A DNA stretch of 64,000 bases, taken from positions 744,001-808,000 of the forward strand of contig SMMW01000522.1 of the NCBI GenBank assembly GCA_004794655.1. The letters run 5' to 3'. Both the position numbers and the translations under genes were made by a program. This stretch comes from Marisa cornuarietis (taxonomy: Eukaryota > Mollusca > Gastropoda > Architaenioglossa > Ampullariidae). Under the pieces are notes generated by a model. The model was not told the DNA's origin, did no database searches, and saw only the letters and a program-made list of their open reading frames with translations. Below, piece after piece: positions 1-11,705 of the stretch (position 1 is the first letter of the stretch; each line of letters begins with the position of its first letter).

Positions 1-600
1 ACTACAATAATACTTTTATTTAAATTTATTCTTAAGTCCAAGGTAGATAAAGCTACAACTATATTATTTAGCTGATTTTGTAAACCAATAGTTTCAGGTA
101 TCAAAACATCATTTGCAAATAATAAAATTAAAAGATCTAAGTAGTCTCTAGATAAGTAGGCGCTCTGCTTTTCAATGAATCAGAGGAAAGAATCATCTTA
201 TTAGCCAAATGAATTAAGAAAGAGAAAATAATACGGCTTCACCCATCTCCTTGCTTTATCCCTTTGCTACAATTTATATAATCCATTAGCTGTTCTTCAC
301 ACTTAATTGTCACTTTAACATTAATATGCAAGGTTGAAGTAGATCGATATAATTTGACTAAAGCTCCATTGTAAACAAAATATTTCATTCTAGTAATTAA
401 ATCAAATGCCTTTTCAGCATTTATAAATGCTTGTGATTCACAGCGAACTGCTCTTGTACCAAACACAAAAAAGTAAGCAGATAATCAATTGTTGAATAAC
501 CGGCTTGAAATTCTCCAATGTAGTTTTCATCTATCCAATACTAATGTTAATTATAAAGCCATATACACCTAGCAACGTCAAATTATGAAAACTATACTCT
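1..600 (-). pseudogene. LINE reverse transcriptase fragment (pseudogene)
   Basis: Read on the minus strand, the RT blocks appear in order. IGEFQAGYSTIDYLLTF (about 540-480) is the template-entry motif. INAEKAFDLITR (about 420-385) is the first catalytic block, with the usual D of DxEKAFD replaced by N. INCSKGIKQGDG (about 280-240) is the GxRQGD block, and a frameshift then follows before LFLNSF. ILLFANDVL (about 135-105) is the active-site box, with the first Asp of the (Y/F)ADD motif changed to Asn. INLNKSIIVV lies at the very left edge. Two catalytic substitutions and frameshifts make activity impossible. Confidence 0.8.
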
Positions 601-1149
601 AGTAAGATATGGTACAAAGTTATTATTGATTAAATATAATAAACGAACGATGTGTAAATTTAACAGCAGAGTAAGAAAATAAGAAAAGATTGCACAATTA
701 AATTCTTCCAAAAAGGTTTCTACAAGACAAATAAAGTCAAAGGACATTGCGAAAGGCAAGAATTAATTGTCATCGAGTTTACAGTGCAGCCCACATACCC
801 ACACACCCACACCTACACGCACACCCACTCACAAATACCAACCCACCCACACATTCCATTGAAGAAGAAAACGTTTCACGAGCGTCTGTGACATGTTCAC
901 CTCCAACCCCTCCCCCCTCCCTCGCTCTCAGCTTTACTGCCCTCATTCTTGCACACAACATCACGATTCCTGTGAACCACAGACAAACTTGAGGCGCGCT
1001 AATTTTTGCTATCATTATCAGACACAAAATAATTTACACAGATCCGAGACTGTAAAACATGGTCCTTTCTAAAGAGAGGGTGGTCGATCCTTTCTCTTAT
1101 TTCAACAAGAGAGCACTACTATCATCAACAGAAAATCTCTTACCTTAAA

Positions 1150-1860
1150 TAAACAAATGGTTATACACCATCTTCATCGATTTATCCTCACTTCTTGCTT
1201 TCATCATATCAGGATTTAACAACTTTCTCAGAGCATGGGCGCGTAACCAAGAAATCTTCTCCAATGAAGAGTTTAGATTCCTCTAACTACTGCAATTTTA
1301 AGACATAAACTTCGTCTTTGAAAAACATAGAGCGATAATGAGCGAGTCTTACTTGGCACTATGTCGATGTACATGATCAAATTGTATATATTGTTTGGTA
1401 TTTCCAACATTTCCATAATAAACTGATTTGCGATGTTCTCATAATTTTGTGTGACCTCATTGTCCTTCCTGTCCAGACAAAAAAGCAAATTATTCCGTTT
1501 AGACCTGCTTTCAAGATCGTTGTCATGTCTCTTCGCTTGATACAGCTTTTTCCGTAAGCAGTTATTTTTGACATGATTGCTGAAGCTCGTCGAATCACCG
1601 AGTTCTCTGTATCTCTTGTTCTTAAGGGTCGAGCACCAATCACTTAAACCATTAACATCGCTTTTTAGTTCATCTGACTTAGAATTCATGCTCTATAGAA
1701 CCGGAACAATAGGCGATAATTTTCGTTCTTTTCTTTGACTGAACTCTGTATGCACTCCACCCACAGCCCTGTCTGTACTGCATTTCTTGGTTGTATTCAC
1801 AGTACTCAAACCTTTCTGCCTCAAAGTTTTACCTTTACCTGTAGAGCCAGGGTTTCCCAT
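1150..1860 (-). pseudogene. LINE ORF1 (RNA-binding protein) pseudogene
   Basis: An ATG at 1860 opens a basic N-terminus beginning MGNPGSTGKGKTLRQ. It is interrupted by an in-frame TAG at 1693-1695 and resumes with a heptad-like stretch (SDELKSDVNGLSDW). After that comes LESRSKRNNLLF, which is the start of the RRM-like region in LINE ORF1 proteins. The open part ends near 1273. In another frame the C-terminal domain continues as KLFIGEDFLVTR, then MMKARSEDKSMKMVYNHLF, both very typical of ORF1 ends. The family's protein chaperones element RNA. This copy has at least one nonsense mutation and one or more frameshifts. Confidence 0.7.
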
Positions 1861-1870
1861 CACCACATAA

Positions 1871-4800
1871 CATAAGGATGTTGCCCAAAGATAGGAGCGA
1901 GAACAACAAGAACTTGGACATGATCATGGCGATCACACAGGTACCTTCAGTTTACCTCACTTCTGGTGCACTGAAGATGACAAATGTGATTATAAAACAT
2001 CCACAAACTTTCCCAAAAAACCCCAGCAACAATAAGCAAACTTGTCCAAAGACATGCTATACTACACAGGCAACCCCACAATAAATAGTCAATTACAATA
2101 AAAAAATTAATTAATGCAACAAATTAAAGTGGCGCAAAGAAAAGCAATGACATAGGCAGCTCAACATTTGTAGCTGGATAAAAAAATAAGATAAATTAAT
2201 TAATGTTGTAAAACGTTTAGATTACAGCTTTGAATAAACAATGAAACTATCGCACAGCACCTATCTTTGCGCCTGACGGTGTAGTTTTTAACCTAACGAT
2301 CAGGTCAAGCATCTTGGATGTCATATGTTGGAAATACATGTCGGAGCATTTTTTGCTATAAAATTCTATCCTTTGATTTCCGTCCGGTTCTGGTGTAAAC
2401 TACTTGCACTTTTCCTGATAAGATTATATTTAAAGGAAGAGAAAAAAAACAGCTGCCGTATCTGCACTGAAAGGCAAACTCAAAAAACAGTTCAAAGTAA
2501 GCAAACGAATCAGTCCAACTACGTGTAACGTATTCCGCAGAAGAACCAAAAAGAAATGATAATAGATAACTAGATTAATCTCAGCATCATCTCAGGTCTC
2601 TCAGTTAAACAAAAAATAACAACTTAAGAACTTGCGATGCTGCACCAACTCATACAATTATGCCTTTTAAAAATCAGTTGCTTTTCTCTCCCATGCAAAC
2701 GTTTCATTAGAGAAATAAGACTGATTTGAAACTAGCCAGGGATATTCCCAGAGTAAAGAGCATGATTACCAGGCAAACAGTTGTGTTTGCTCTCTTTCGG
2801 CGTGGATCAGCCTTTTGGGTAAGATTAACTCTAATTTCAAGAGTCTTCAAATTATGTATGCTCTTGTGTCATCTAGCAATTTCAGGGGCTCCCAAAACAT
2901 GTTTAATTTGAGCTGTTTAAAGTTTCAGCAAGCAGAGTCCCAGAAATTTGGAATGGAGCTTTGTCACGATCTGCGTATTTACTGTGGACAGTTTGGTGAT
3001 AGTCTTGACAGGATTTTGCCTCCTTATCCTGTTTTAAAAACTAATACAAGAGCCGACACAGGAAAGAAACCAGGCCTTTTAATGATGAAGTGATTTTGGA
3101 ACGCCTTTGTTTTAGAAATAATGGAACAAAAGGAGAGATGTTCAGCTGAAATTGAAGATAGCCTTTCGTGTTCTGAAGCTGACCCCTTTTGCCCAAAGCT
3201 GTAAGGATGACAATGGATCTAAACAAAAAGGGTCCCTTTCTTTGGCTTGATCAGTATTAGCTATGGATCAAGAGCAAAATCGGTGCACTTTAAATGGCCA
3301 GTGGGTCGTGCAACCAGAATTAATTGGTTGACGGTGGAGATGGCTACACGATGTGAACAAAACTCATTCGACACGGACGAATCTTGACTGGCACGGCTAC
3401 TGTTGTTACCTGTTGTTCTGTTGTTGTTATTTCATGGCTGCTGTTCCACTGATGCTGTTTCAGTCGATCAGTTCTGCATCTGGGCGCTCAGAAATACGCA
3501 CCAACCTCACCTCAGGCTCAGCTAATAAAAAAAAGTGAAACTGCTATATAACACCACGAACGGAATAAACAAAACAAGAATGTTCAGCCTTCTCCAAACA
3601 AAACCCCACACAAAGCAAAATAAAATATACAAGAGGACATACAATTAAGACCAAAATCTGAACAAAAAAAAAAACAAGCCAGCACCAAACACCCACAAAA
3701 CTAACCGCTGGTATTGTTCAGAAACGGTTCCCACGCTGCTCAATTTTTTTCCACGCATGATGTCCCGTTGGTAGTAACTTCACTTCATTGTCGGTACACT
3801 GATTATGATGTTGCATTGTGGCTGTCGGCATCCAGGCAAAAAAGAGAAAAAAAGAGAACTCCGCACGAGAAGCAGTTGAGGTGTTATTGCAAGACGGACC
3901 CTTAATACCAAAAATTCCCGCACGCTGAGGAAATATTTTTATCATAGTTTGTCTCAAGGGTCTGTTTAGAGCAAGATGCTTTACCCTCCTAGCGTAGAAT
4001 CACGAGAAATGCAGATACTTAAGGCCTGTTTTTGTAAGCATTTTTTTGATAGAAGGGATTTTGCTGCATTGGTCGCTAATGGCAAGTGACAGATTATATA
4101 GAATCTTGATGCCCAAAGTGGAGAATTCCCTTTTGGAAAGGAAGAGCCAGGATCCATAGGATCATGCTACAGGGCGAAATGTCTTTCTCTTCGCATCTTT
4201 TCACATGAAACTAATGTCTGTTTGATAAAATAAAGGAAATTTTTTTGTTGACAGAAGATAATAAAGGATCTTCTCACACTGAAAAAAATAAAAAACTCTT
4301 TTTTGAGTATTAATCAAATTTTCTCAAGCTTTTTTCCTGTCTATTTAACCCATTCCTTTCTGAGTTAATTTTAAACTATAGGGATCTAAGATTTAATTTT
4401 TGACTACATCTAATGCAATGTATTCTCTGTTGGAGGCTTACGTTTGTGAAACAGTTCTGGCTGAAAGAAGTTTTGACAATCTCATGTGATCATGGTGCTG
4501 CTTACAACAGCGAAAATACAGCATAACAGTCAAACGGACGAGAGGGACACTAGGGGTATGGAAAAAGGGAAAGGAGCAAGCGAGAAAGAGAGAATACGAG
4601 AGAGAGGAGGAGGGAACAGACGAATGAAGGAGAAAAAGAGAGATGTTTATAATGAAGGCTTCAGGGTTCTATTATACTTAGTACAAAAACGTCTTTACTC
4701 GCGGGAAAATCTTTTCACAAAGATACCTTGATGTACATATAATGCACGTGACGGGTTTCCTGTTCACTCCCTTCTGACTGTCGGCAAGTGAGGCAGGGTG

Positions 4801-5481
4801 GGACTGATCATGCCGAAAAGTAGAAACGTCTTGGCTGCATCTTATTGCCGCCAGCCTGTGACACGTTAACGAGTGACGAGGTGCGCAATCTCAGCTGCAC
4901 CGCGCACACCGGTGACGTACATTGGATTAGTTTCCATCGGATCTATACTCGTACTACGTCAGTGTTACGACCTGGACACGTCACCGCTGTCCCTCGTCTA
5001 TTGCAACCCGAGGAACACTATTTGCCCCCCGCACTCACCCCTCTGTCTGCGTCAGGCGAGCGAAACGAACGTTGTTTGTGCGAAAAAAATCGGATAGACA
5101 GAAACTGCTTCTCCATCCCCGGCCATTTTGTCTAGACGCCGCGAAAGAAAGTCCGTCCCTCAGGATTACAAGGCTACTCGCAGCCCTCTCTTAACCGTCT
5201 GCGACAGCTGGCACTGCTTGTTACGACTATTACACCTACTTCAGTCGTAATTTCATATCACTGTTTCTCTGAAGGATTGGAACTGAACCTTTCTACTGGC
5301 ATTTAAAATGGATGGTCTTTATAAGGTCTTTTTAAGTGATCACCTTTTTCATTCACGAAATGGTGAGGCAACAGTGGATTTCATGGCATGTTGAAGGCTT
5401 GAGTCCCATGTACTAGTTTTAATATCTTTATGGCTATGGTTATGTTCCAGTAGTAACGTATGTTATAAATATATGTTCTCA
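1871..5481. other. Non-coding stretch, no recognised gene
   Basis: AT-rich DNA with only short chance frames. Frames at 2815-3093 and 4845-5135 have no recognisable motif, domain or codon bias. The part around 4760-5200 is more GC-rich and CpG-rich than its surroundings, but no promoter or exon could be defined there. Confidence 0.5.
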
Positions 5482-6515
5482 GGGTCAGTCATTGGGCCTC
5501 TATTGTTTACTGCCAATGTCCAGCCATTTGGCCCTGTGATCCGCCACGCTGGCTTGTGATACTGACATCTGGCTCAGCTGTTCACCAGGACTCAGCAAAC
5601 CCTCGACTCTGTCGAACACTGGATGTTGACGAGCAAATTAAAGCTCGAGGTGGTGAAAACTAAAGTCATGCAGATGGCCTCTCCACTGAAACATCTGCTT
5701 TTGTCTTCATCCTTCATTTTCTCCGATTCCACCATCACTTTCTTCCAGTCTGTCAGAACTCTCGAAATTCTTTTCGACACAACATTGTCTTTCGAGAATC
5801 ATGTCAACTCAGTTTCAAAATCCATCTTTCTTGAACTGCGCAGAATCATCCGCATCAGACATGTCGACTCGGTTGCCTCCACCAAGCAGCTTATGTCGGC
5901 ATTTGTGTTGTCCAGTCTCAACTACCTTAACTCTCTGTTTATAGTTCTGCTAGCCGCCAGCTTGACAAACTCCAGAGAGCTCAGAACAATGATGACCGCA
6001 TTGTATTCCGTAAGTGGAAGGCCGACCATGCCACACCGCTTCTACACGATCTCCACTGGCTGCCAATTACAAGCTCGTATTGAATTCAAGCCATGCTTTG
6101 CTATCGTGTTGTTCATGGCCTCGCCCCAATCTGTCTGAACTTGTGTTGCCATACCAGCCTCACCAGTCAGTTCGCTTGGCCCACAGCGGTTTTCTCTCTG
6201 TTCCACGTACCAGACTAAGACTTTTGGCCGTCGCTCTTTCTCCTTCTCGGGGCCCTAGTATATGGAGTGGCCTGTCTCCATCTCTCCGTACATCGGAGTC
6301 GGTACTTGCTGTTGTCTTTTCTTCTCCACACTCGTATCTCTGCGTTCCTTTATATTCTTTTATTGCTAACCGGTGAATGTTCGTTGGTGTATGTTGTTTG
6401 TACTCGATTGTGACGACTACATCACGCGGTCCCTTTCAACATCTACCCCTCTTGTGAATTCATGAGCTCGCCTCCGTATGGGGAAATGCGCTATTCATCA
6501 TCATCGTCATCATTT
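5482..6515 (+). mobile_element. 3' part of a CR1-like LINE (RT C-terminal half plus tail)
   Basis: The plus strand starts with GSVIGPLLFT, the RT block before the active site, at 5482. The catalytic YADD region that should follow is missing or scrambled. From 5623 the frame reads MLTSKLKLEVVKTKVM, the conserved post-YADD block, then ILFDTTLSFENHVNSVSKS and QLMSAFVLSSLNYLNSL, typical of the CR1-like RT thumb. After a frameshift near 6130 a second frame gives VPRTRLRLLAVALSPSRGPS and WSGLSPSLRTSES, the usual end of these proteins. The element ends with GCGCTATT followed by short ATCATC/GTC repeats (about 6490-6515), like CR1 tails. It is 5'-truncated and has frameshifts, so it is inactive. Confidence 0.85.
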
Positions 6516-7478
6516 GGGGGAAAAAAATATTGTTGGGACTTTCACATTCCTGCAACCAGACACAAACTATATACATTCAAATTCAACTAAATTCTGACAT
6601 CCACACTAACCTACGTTCTCAGAGTCACACTAATCCACTTTAAAAGAATCGCACTGTTACATTGCTATATTCACATTGTTATACTATTTTCTTCACACTG
6701 TTACAGATATCCATACTAAGCTACATTCGGATACTAGGATGCATTCTGCTAATTTTGCTAAACTTCATCGTAATACACTCAGCTACGTTTTCAAAGTAAC
6801 ACTAATCTCCCTTGATGATATTAAACTGAGCTTACACGTGTTTCGAGATGATAACCTACTTGCTTGTTATTTGTTTGCTGTCGTAAGTCTTTCGGGTCCA
6901 GTCTCTCATTCTCTGAGGGCGGGTGTGGTACACTGTGTGGGAAGCTTGTCACGACAAGACTGTATCGTATTAACACCAGTTGCCCAGGGCGATGTTTCTC
7001 TGTAACTGCTCGATACGGTGCCTGTCATTTCTGGCATCCGAAGCAATAGTCCTCTGGGAGTTCTTGAGACAAGAAGTAATTTATTTTCGTATGGAAAGTA
7101 ATTTGCAATACCGCTGGCGGGGTCTAGCTGCACTCCTGACCAACCTAGGCATTATGGAATGATATTTACCGTGGCCCTGTCATCAGGTTTTATCAAGTAT
7201 TCAGTGTCATTTACTGAAAAATATCAGGCCCAAAGCCATTATCTGGCACTGGAGAACTTTAACGTAAACTTTAAGAAGGAAACTAGACCACATTTGACAT
7301 ATTATCGACATATTGGATCAGTTATGCTCACACAATCATACATTATTTAATGCCATCATGTTATTAAAAAAACCTATTTAAGCATATAATCGGTTGATAT
7401 TAAAATTAGTTTTCAAGTCAAATGCTTGAAAGTGAAATCGTTTATCAAGACAGTAAATATGTGTTGATGTATCATTAT
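6516..7478. other. Non-coding, with a degenerate CACACTAATCTACRTT-like repeat
   Basis: From about 6585 to 6835 the motif family ACACTAACCTACGTTCTCAG recurs in degraded form at irregular spacing (6602, 6713, 6775 and nearby), suggesting an old minisatellite. Nothing else was recognised. Confidence 0.35.
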
Positions 7479-7640
7479 ACGGGAAAACGGAATAGACAAA
7501 GGTTAGAGCACTGGCGTGCCGGTTCGATACCCGTGTTACGCAGCGAACTCTTTACAGTCGACCAAGCTGTCGGAAATTGGTATCTGACGCCATAGAGGAT
7601 TGGGGAAAGAGATAAGAGAGAAAGAGATAAAGAACGACTG
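7479..7640 (+). mobile_element. tRNA-derived SINE-like element, family B, copy 1
   Basis: A tRNA-like stretch (GTTAGAGCACTGGC, then the B-box-like GGTTCGATACC at 7521-7531) leads into a body containing CTGACGCCATAGAGGATTGG. The body aligns without large gaps to a second copy at about 60205-60325, both on the plus strand. A clear A box is missing, so the tRNA head is probably eroded. Boundaries are approximate. Confidence 0.6.
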
Positions 7641-9512
7641 TTTTCATTACACATTACATCATTATACACCATTTATTATTATTATTTCCGTTTTGAATCT
7701 TTAATATGCACTGTGACCTTCTCAGGCCAGATAGCGTATCGTGCTGTCAAGAAAAATAAGCCTTCTGGCTAATCTGTCTACAATCAGCCTTCCAGGTTAG
7801 TCTGTCCAGAGACTTTAAAGAGAGAAGGACTAGCTGCTCAAGCACGGGAACAGATAACTTGCGTCGCGCATGCGCTGGACTAAGTCATTGCTTCGTTTTT
7901 TCCGGTTTCACTTTACACGGTGTGTCACAGAGCTACTCTCGTAATTATTCTGAGATATGTGTGTGAAGATAATAAGTGATCTATTATAATATGCAGTCTG
8001 TTGTAATATGTTAAATAATTTGATAAGATAAGCTTACACAACGCACGATGTGAATGTGTTCAAAACAACATGTTAAAAAAATCAACAAATAAGGATTTTT
8101 AATGTGTTACAGAATAAATGGAGTTTAAGGTACGTTCCTTAGAGCCTTGGTCTGAATTAACGCTGATTTCATTAGGAAACGATAAACTCGCTATAAACCA
8201 CTTTCTATAACCACTCAGAAAGACAATGAGGTAGAGAGCGAGAGCTTGCTGACATAACCATCTTCTTGACTTTAAAATAAATACATATACTACGATACAA
8301 CGCGCTGTTTGAGCAAATATATTGTACATTATGATTCATATATTAATATATATATATATATATCAAAGCATACTTTCTAAGAAGATTTCTTCAGTAGCCA
8401 AGGATTCTATATTATGCTCGCGGGTACAAAAGAAAGAGGCCGGATGCTGCCTGTCAATAAGTTCAGCTTGTATACAGCTGGACGCAGTGTTGGCTGTCCT
8501 TTCCTTCAGTGTCTCTGGTCTGTCTGCAATAATCTTCGTGCTACTTATAAACTGCACACGGCCACTAAGACAGACTACCACCAAAAATAAAACAACGTTG
8601 TCACATTAATTCGTAGCCCATCGGCTAAGTTTTCAAGAAAGCGGCTGGTAATAATAGCAGGATATTAATTATTAAAGCTCTCTCAACTGTTAGTCAATTC
8701 TGTAACGTGTCCTGACCCAAGCCCAAGCATTTGTTTACACGAAATTAATAATCAGACAATTCATTTCCGCTATTTCAAATGCAGATTGAAATGTATATCT
8801 GTCTGCCGTGGGTTGCACAGCTGGTAGTTACAGCGACCAGATGAATTGGTTATGAGAAAGAAAATGTGTACAGTATTTAATTACGAAGATCGGTGTCAAA
8901 AATAAGAAAAAAGGACAAATGGAAACAATCATACATGTATGAGACGATACGATCCTTGACATCTTAGAAGAAATGGCTAAATAATACAAGTGAGCATCCT
9001 ACATAACAGAGAAATAAAAATGAAAATGTATTCCCGTTTCCATCAGAAAGCACTGATTACTTGCTTCACATGCCATCATTACATTTGTCTTTGCCATGGT
9101 TCTTAGGAGCAGTGAGTATTTAATGTCAGCTGCCTCGACAGTTGAGTGGTGTTACATACCTCTCTGACATCTCTTCCCGTATTCACACCAATATTGTATT
9201 AATCTTCGCTTGTGCGGAATATAAGGCTAGTGTCGCTGGCTCCTTTCAAAGTGCAGAGCAGAAACTAAATTCTGCTTATTTAAGTTTCAGTCGCATCGGT
9301 GTGAAATGCGGGTGGGCCTTTATTCACCCTACCCAAGGACAGACTCAGATAGAACTGACTGGATTTGGGGCTACCCATATGCCAAGATTTAGTCTTAGAT
9401 TCTTCGGTAGTGAACGGTTTCTGCATGGGCGTAATCATTTTCTCAAGCGTGGTCTGCGAAAAAGAAAGAAAGAAAAGACAAAGCGATAGATAGAAAGATA
9501 GACAAAGATAGG
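7641..9512. other. Non-coding stretch, no recognised gene
   Basis: AT-rich DNA with a short TA tract at 8346-8363. The frame at 8322-8609 has a hydrophobic run but no signal peptide, motif or homolog that I recognise. Nothing functional can be assigned. Confidence 0.5.
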
Positions 9513-9553
<41 letters not shown>

Positions 9554-9568
9554 TGTGTGTGTGTGTGT
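9513..9568. repeat. Compound (GA)n(GT)n microsatellite
   Basis: About 18 GA units switch directly to about 9 GT units at 9551. Just upstream is a purine-rich GATAGA/AAAGA stretch. Confidence 0.95.
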
Positions 9569-10535
9569 ACAGCATTGCTCATGCAAAATCTATCGTACAG
9601 AAGTTAGCTGTGCGATTAAAATTCATAGCATTCTCTCTGTTTCTCGGTCTGAAATACTTTCCCGTGGGTTCGCACTACAGAACCATCCTAAAACATCATG
9701 TCTGCCAGTAATTTGTCTTGTGCATGTCTTTACTTCAGGGCAGGGCTATGCTTGAACCTTTTTCATCTCTTTTTTCACATACAACACCCCCGACACATTT
9801 CCGAAGATCAATATTTCTTTGAGGAATTCGACAAATAATGAACAAGAGCCTTAAGTTACATGTCATATGAAAAACGCGATATTTTTTTGCAAACTCCAGC
9901 GTCTGGCCTTGTTTTGCACCTTGAGGTCCAAGCCTTGTTTCCTGCTTTATTGTTACCTCCGAAGTAGTTTCACTTCGGTTTGCAGCTAAGAGCAAGGAGC
10001 ATTTCCTGTTCTGCTCGGTGCTTTGATGCACATGCATGAGGTAATCGTATTCATAAGCAGTTGTGTTTGTATTCAGCAGCGTCAGAGCTGTGGAGAGCGG
10101 CGTCATGTCAGATTAACAAAGCGCCATGCTGACGCCCTTCGTCATGCTGTGATGGCCAGGCCAGCGTCCTTATGGCAGAACTTTTCGCAGTGGGGATCAG
10201 GAAGTAAGATTACGATGTAGGGAGGGGGGTGGAGAAGAAGAACGCGAGAATAACAAGGTGAAGGAACTAAACTTGTTTTCTGAGCAAGACGATGAGTAGT
10301 GTTCCGGGGCTGGTGGAGATGGGTGATGACTGAGTGTAAACAAGCCACAAGCACTTATTTTGGTAGCACTCATGTGTTTGCATCGCAGTTGAAAGGATCT
10401 CCCTTTCTAACCAAAATAAGTGCTTATAGCCTAAAACAAAGCTTAGCAATGTATGTACTACACGCGGTCACGTGATGAGGACCCGATGTACATCACGCTA
10501 CAGCTTTGTTCAAACGTAGACTCAAGGTATTTTTT
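9569..10535. other. Non-coding stretch holding one perfect inverted repeat
   Basis: No gene recognised. The only structure seen is the hairpin-capable inverted repeat listed at 10349-10425. Confidence 0.5.
10349..10425. repeat. Perfect 16-bp inverted repeat with 45-nt loop
   Basis: AAGCACTTATTTTGGT at 10349-10364 is the exact reverse complement of 10410-10425. The flanks match partly (ACAAGC.../ATAAGC...). It could be a folded-back short transposon remnant or an RNA hairpin. No target-site duplication or promoter is visible. Confidence 0.8.

Positions 10536-10608
<73 letters not shown>
10536..10608. repeat. (AATC)n tetranucleotide microsatellite
   Basis: About 18 near-perfect copies of AATC. 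It creates a false frame encoding repeated SINQ. Confidence 0.97.
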
Positions 10609-11645
10609 CATCGCCTCCCTCAAGTGCCAGAGATGAGATCGTTTCCCCGTCTTGACGTATGTTTCTTCTCTACGACCTTTTTGCAACCTCGACATTGGTC
10701 GATGTTGAACCAGTTCATTTTGAACCCTTTCTGTTTATTTGGGCATGTTATATCCTTTAAACTTTTTATAGTCAGGCTTTAACCGTTCCTTGCATTATTT
10801 TAAAATCATCTATTTGAAAGAAATGGTTTCTAAAAGTTATAAGATAACGAGCCGTCATCAACGTGGGCTTTCATGTTGAAATACACAAAACAGAAACGTT
10901 TGACACTAGAGTAGGGTAACGTCTGAAAGTAGAATTCCTTCTGTTAGTCTCTAGCTCATCTAACTAATCGTTTCTTCAAGCTTGAAGAAAAAAAGAAACT
11001 ACTTGATGCAGTTTTAGACATAACAACCAGCAGAACTCTTCATTATAACACTGGGCGCTAGTTGGACCGTCCGAGAAACAGTACAAAGTCTATTTTGGAA
11101 GCAGTTGTCCTCTATTCTGGGTTAGATTATTCTGAGCTTGCTTTACTTAAACTTTAATGCAAATAACCCGGTCCTAACTTTTTTTGTAAGTTGCACTAGA
11201 ACATCAAAGGATCTCTGCCTTCTGTTGTTTTTTCCTCTTTGCATCCACAAGAATAAGGAAATAATTAGGATGTTCTTCTTCCCGAAATAGTTCACTGAGA
11301 TCTGCAAATGTACTCTCTGGTCATTTTTTCTCTAGTTTGGATTATCATTTCCTGGTGAAAGGGAGGGATTTAAAGCAGCTACCATTATCGCATATTTTTA
11401 TCGTTTTTTAAATACACGGTTTATATACAGGAACCCCATTACTAGAAACCACCTCAGCTGACATACGGTGCATTGCATCTTCTAAAATAATCTATACAGT
11501 GTTGAATTACATTGCTAGTTCCGTCAAAGGGTTAGCTCACAAAACAAGCAGAAGTAAGAGAAAAAAATTGAGAAGGAGAGGTGAAAAAAATTTCACGAAA
11601 TACATAAAAAACTTAAAGACTAACGTATTTGAAAAGAGAGAAAAA
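10609..11645. other. Non-coding stretch
   Basis: No coding potential or repeat structure recognised. Confidence 0.5.
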
Positions 11646-11665
11646 GTGAGTGAGTGAGTGAGTGA

Positions 11666-11703
<38 letters not shown>
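11646..11703. repeat. Compound (GAGT)n(GT)n microsatellite
   Basis: About six GAGT units pass into about 16 GT units. The GT run probably expanded from the tetranucleotide end. Confidence 0.95.

Positions 11704-11705
<2 letters not shown>

Larger units (their letters stand above)
1..1870 (-). mobile_element. Decayed non-LTR retrotransposon (LINE), ORF1 plus RT core, truncated by the window edge
   Basis: The minus strand carries an ORF1-like RNA-binding protein (about 1860 down to 1150) followed by reverse transcriptase motifs (about 600 down to 1), in the order expected of a LINE. The roughly 550 bases between them are far too short for the usual endonuclease and N-terminal RT. Either a large internal deletion has occurred or two related fragments lie side by side. 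Many stops and frameshifts show it is dead. The RT motif style suggests a CR1/Jockey/I-type element, not L1, but the clade is unresolved. The element runs off the left end of the window. Confidence 0.75.

Noticed and set aside
5623..6138. 171-codon frame as a host gene
   Set aside because: Its sequence is the RT thumb of a CR1-like LINE and it shifts frame near 6130.
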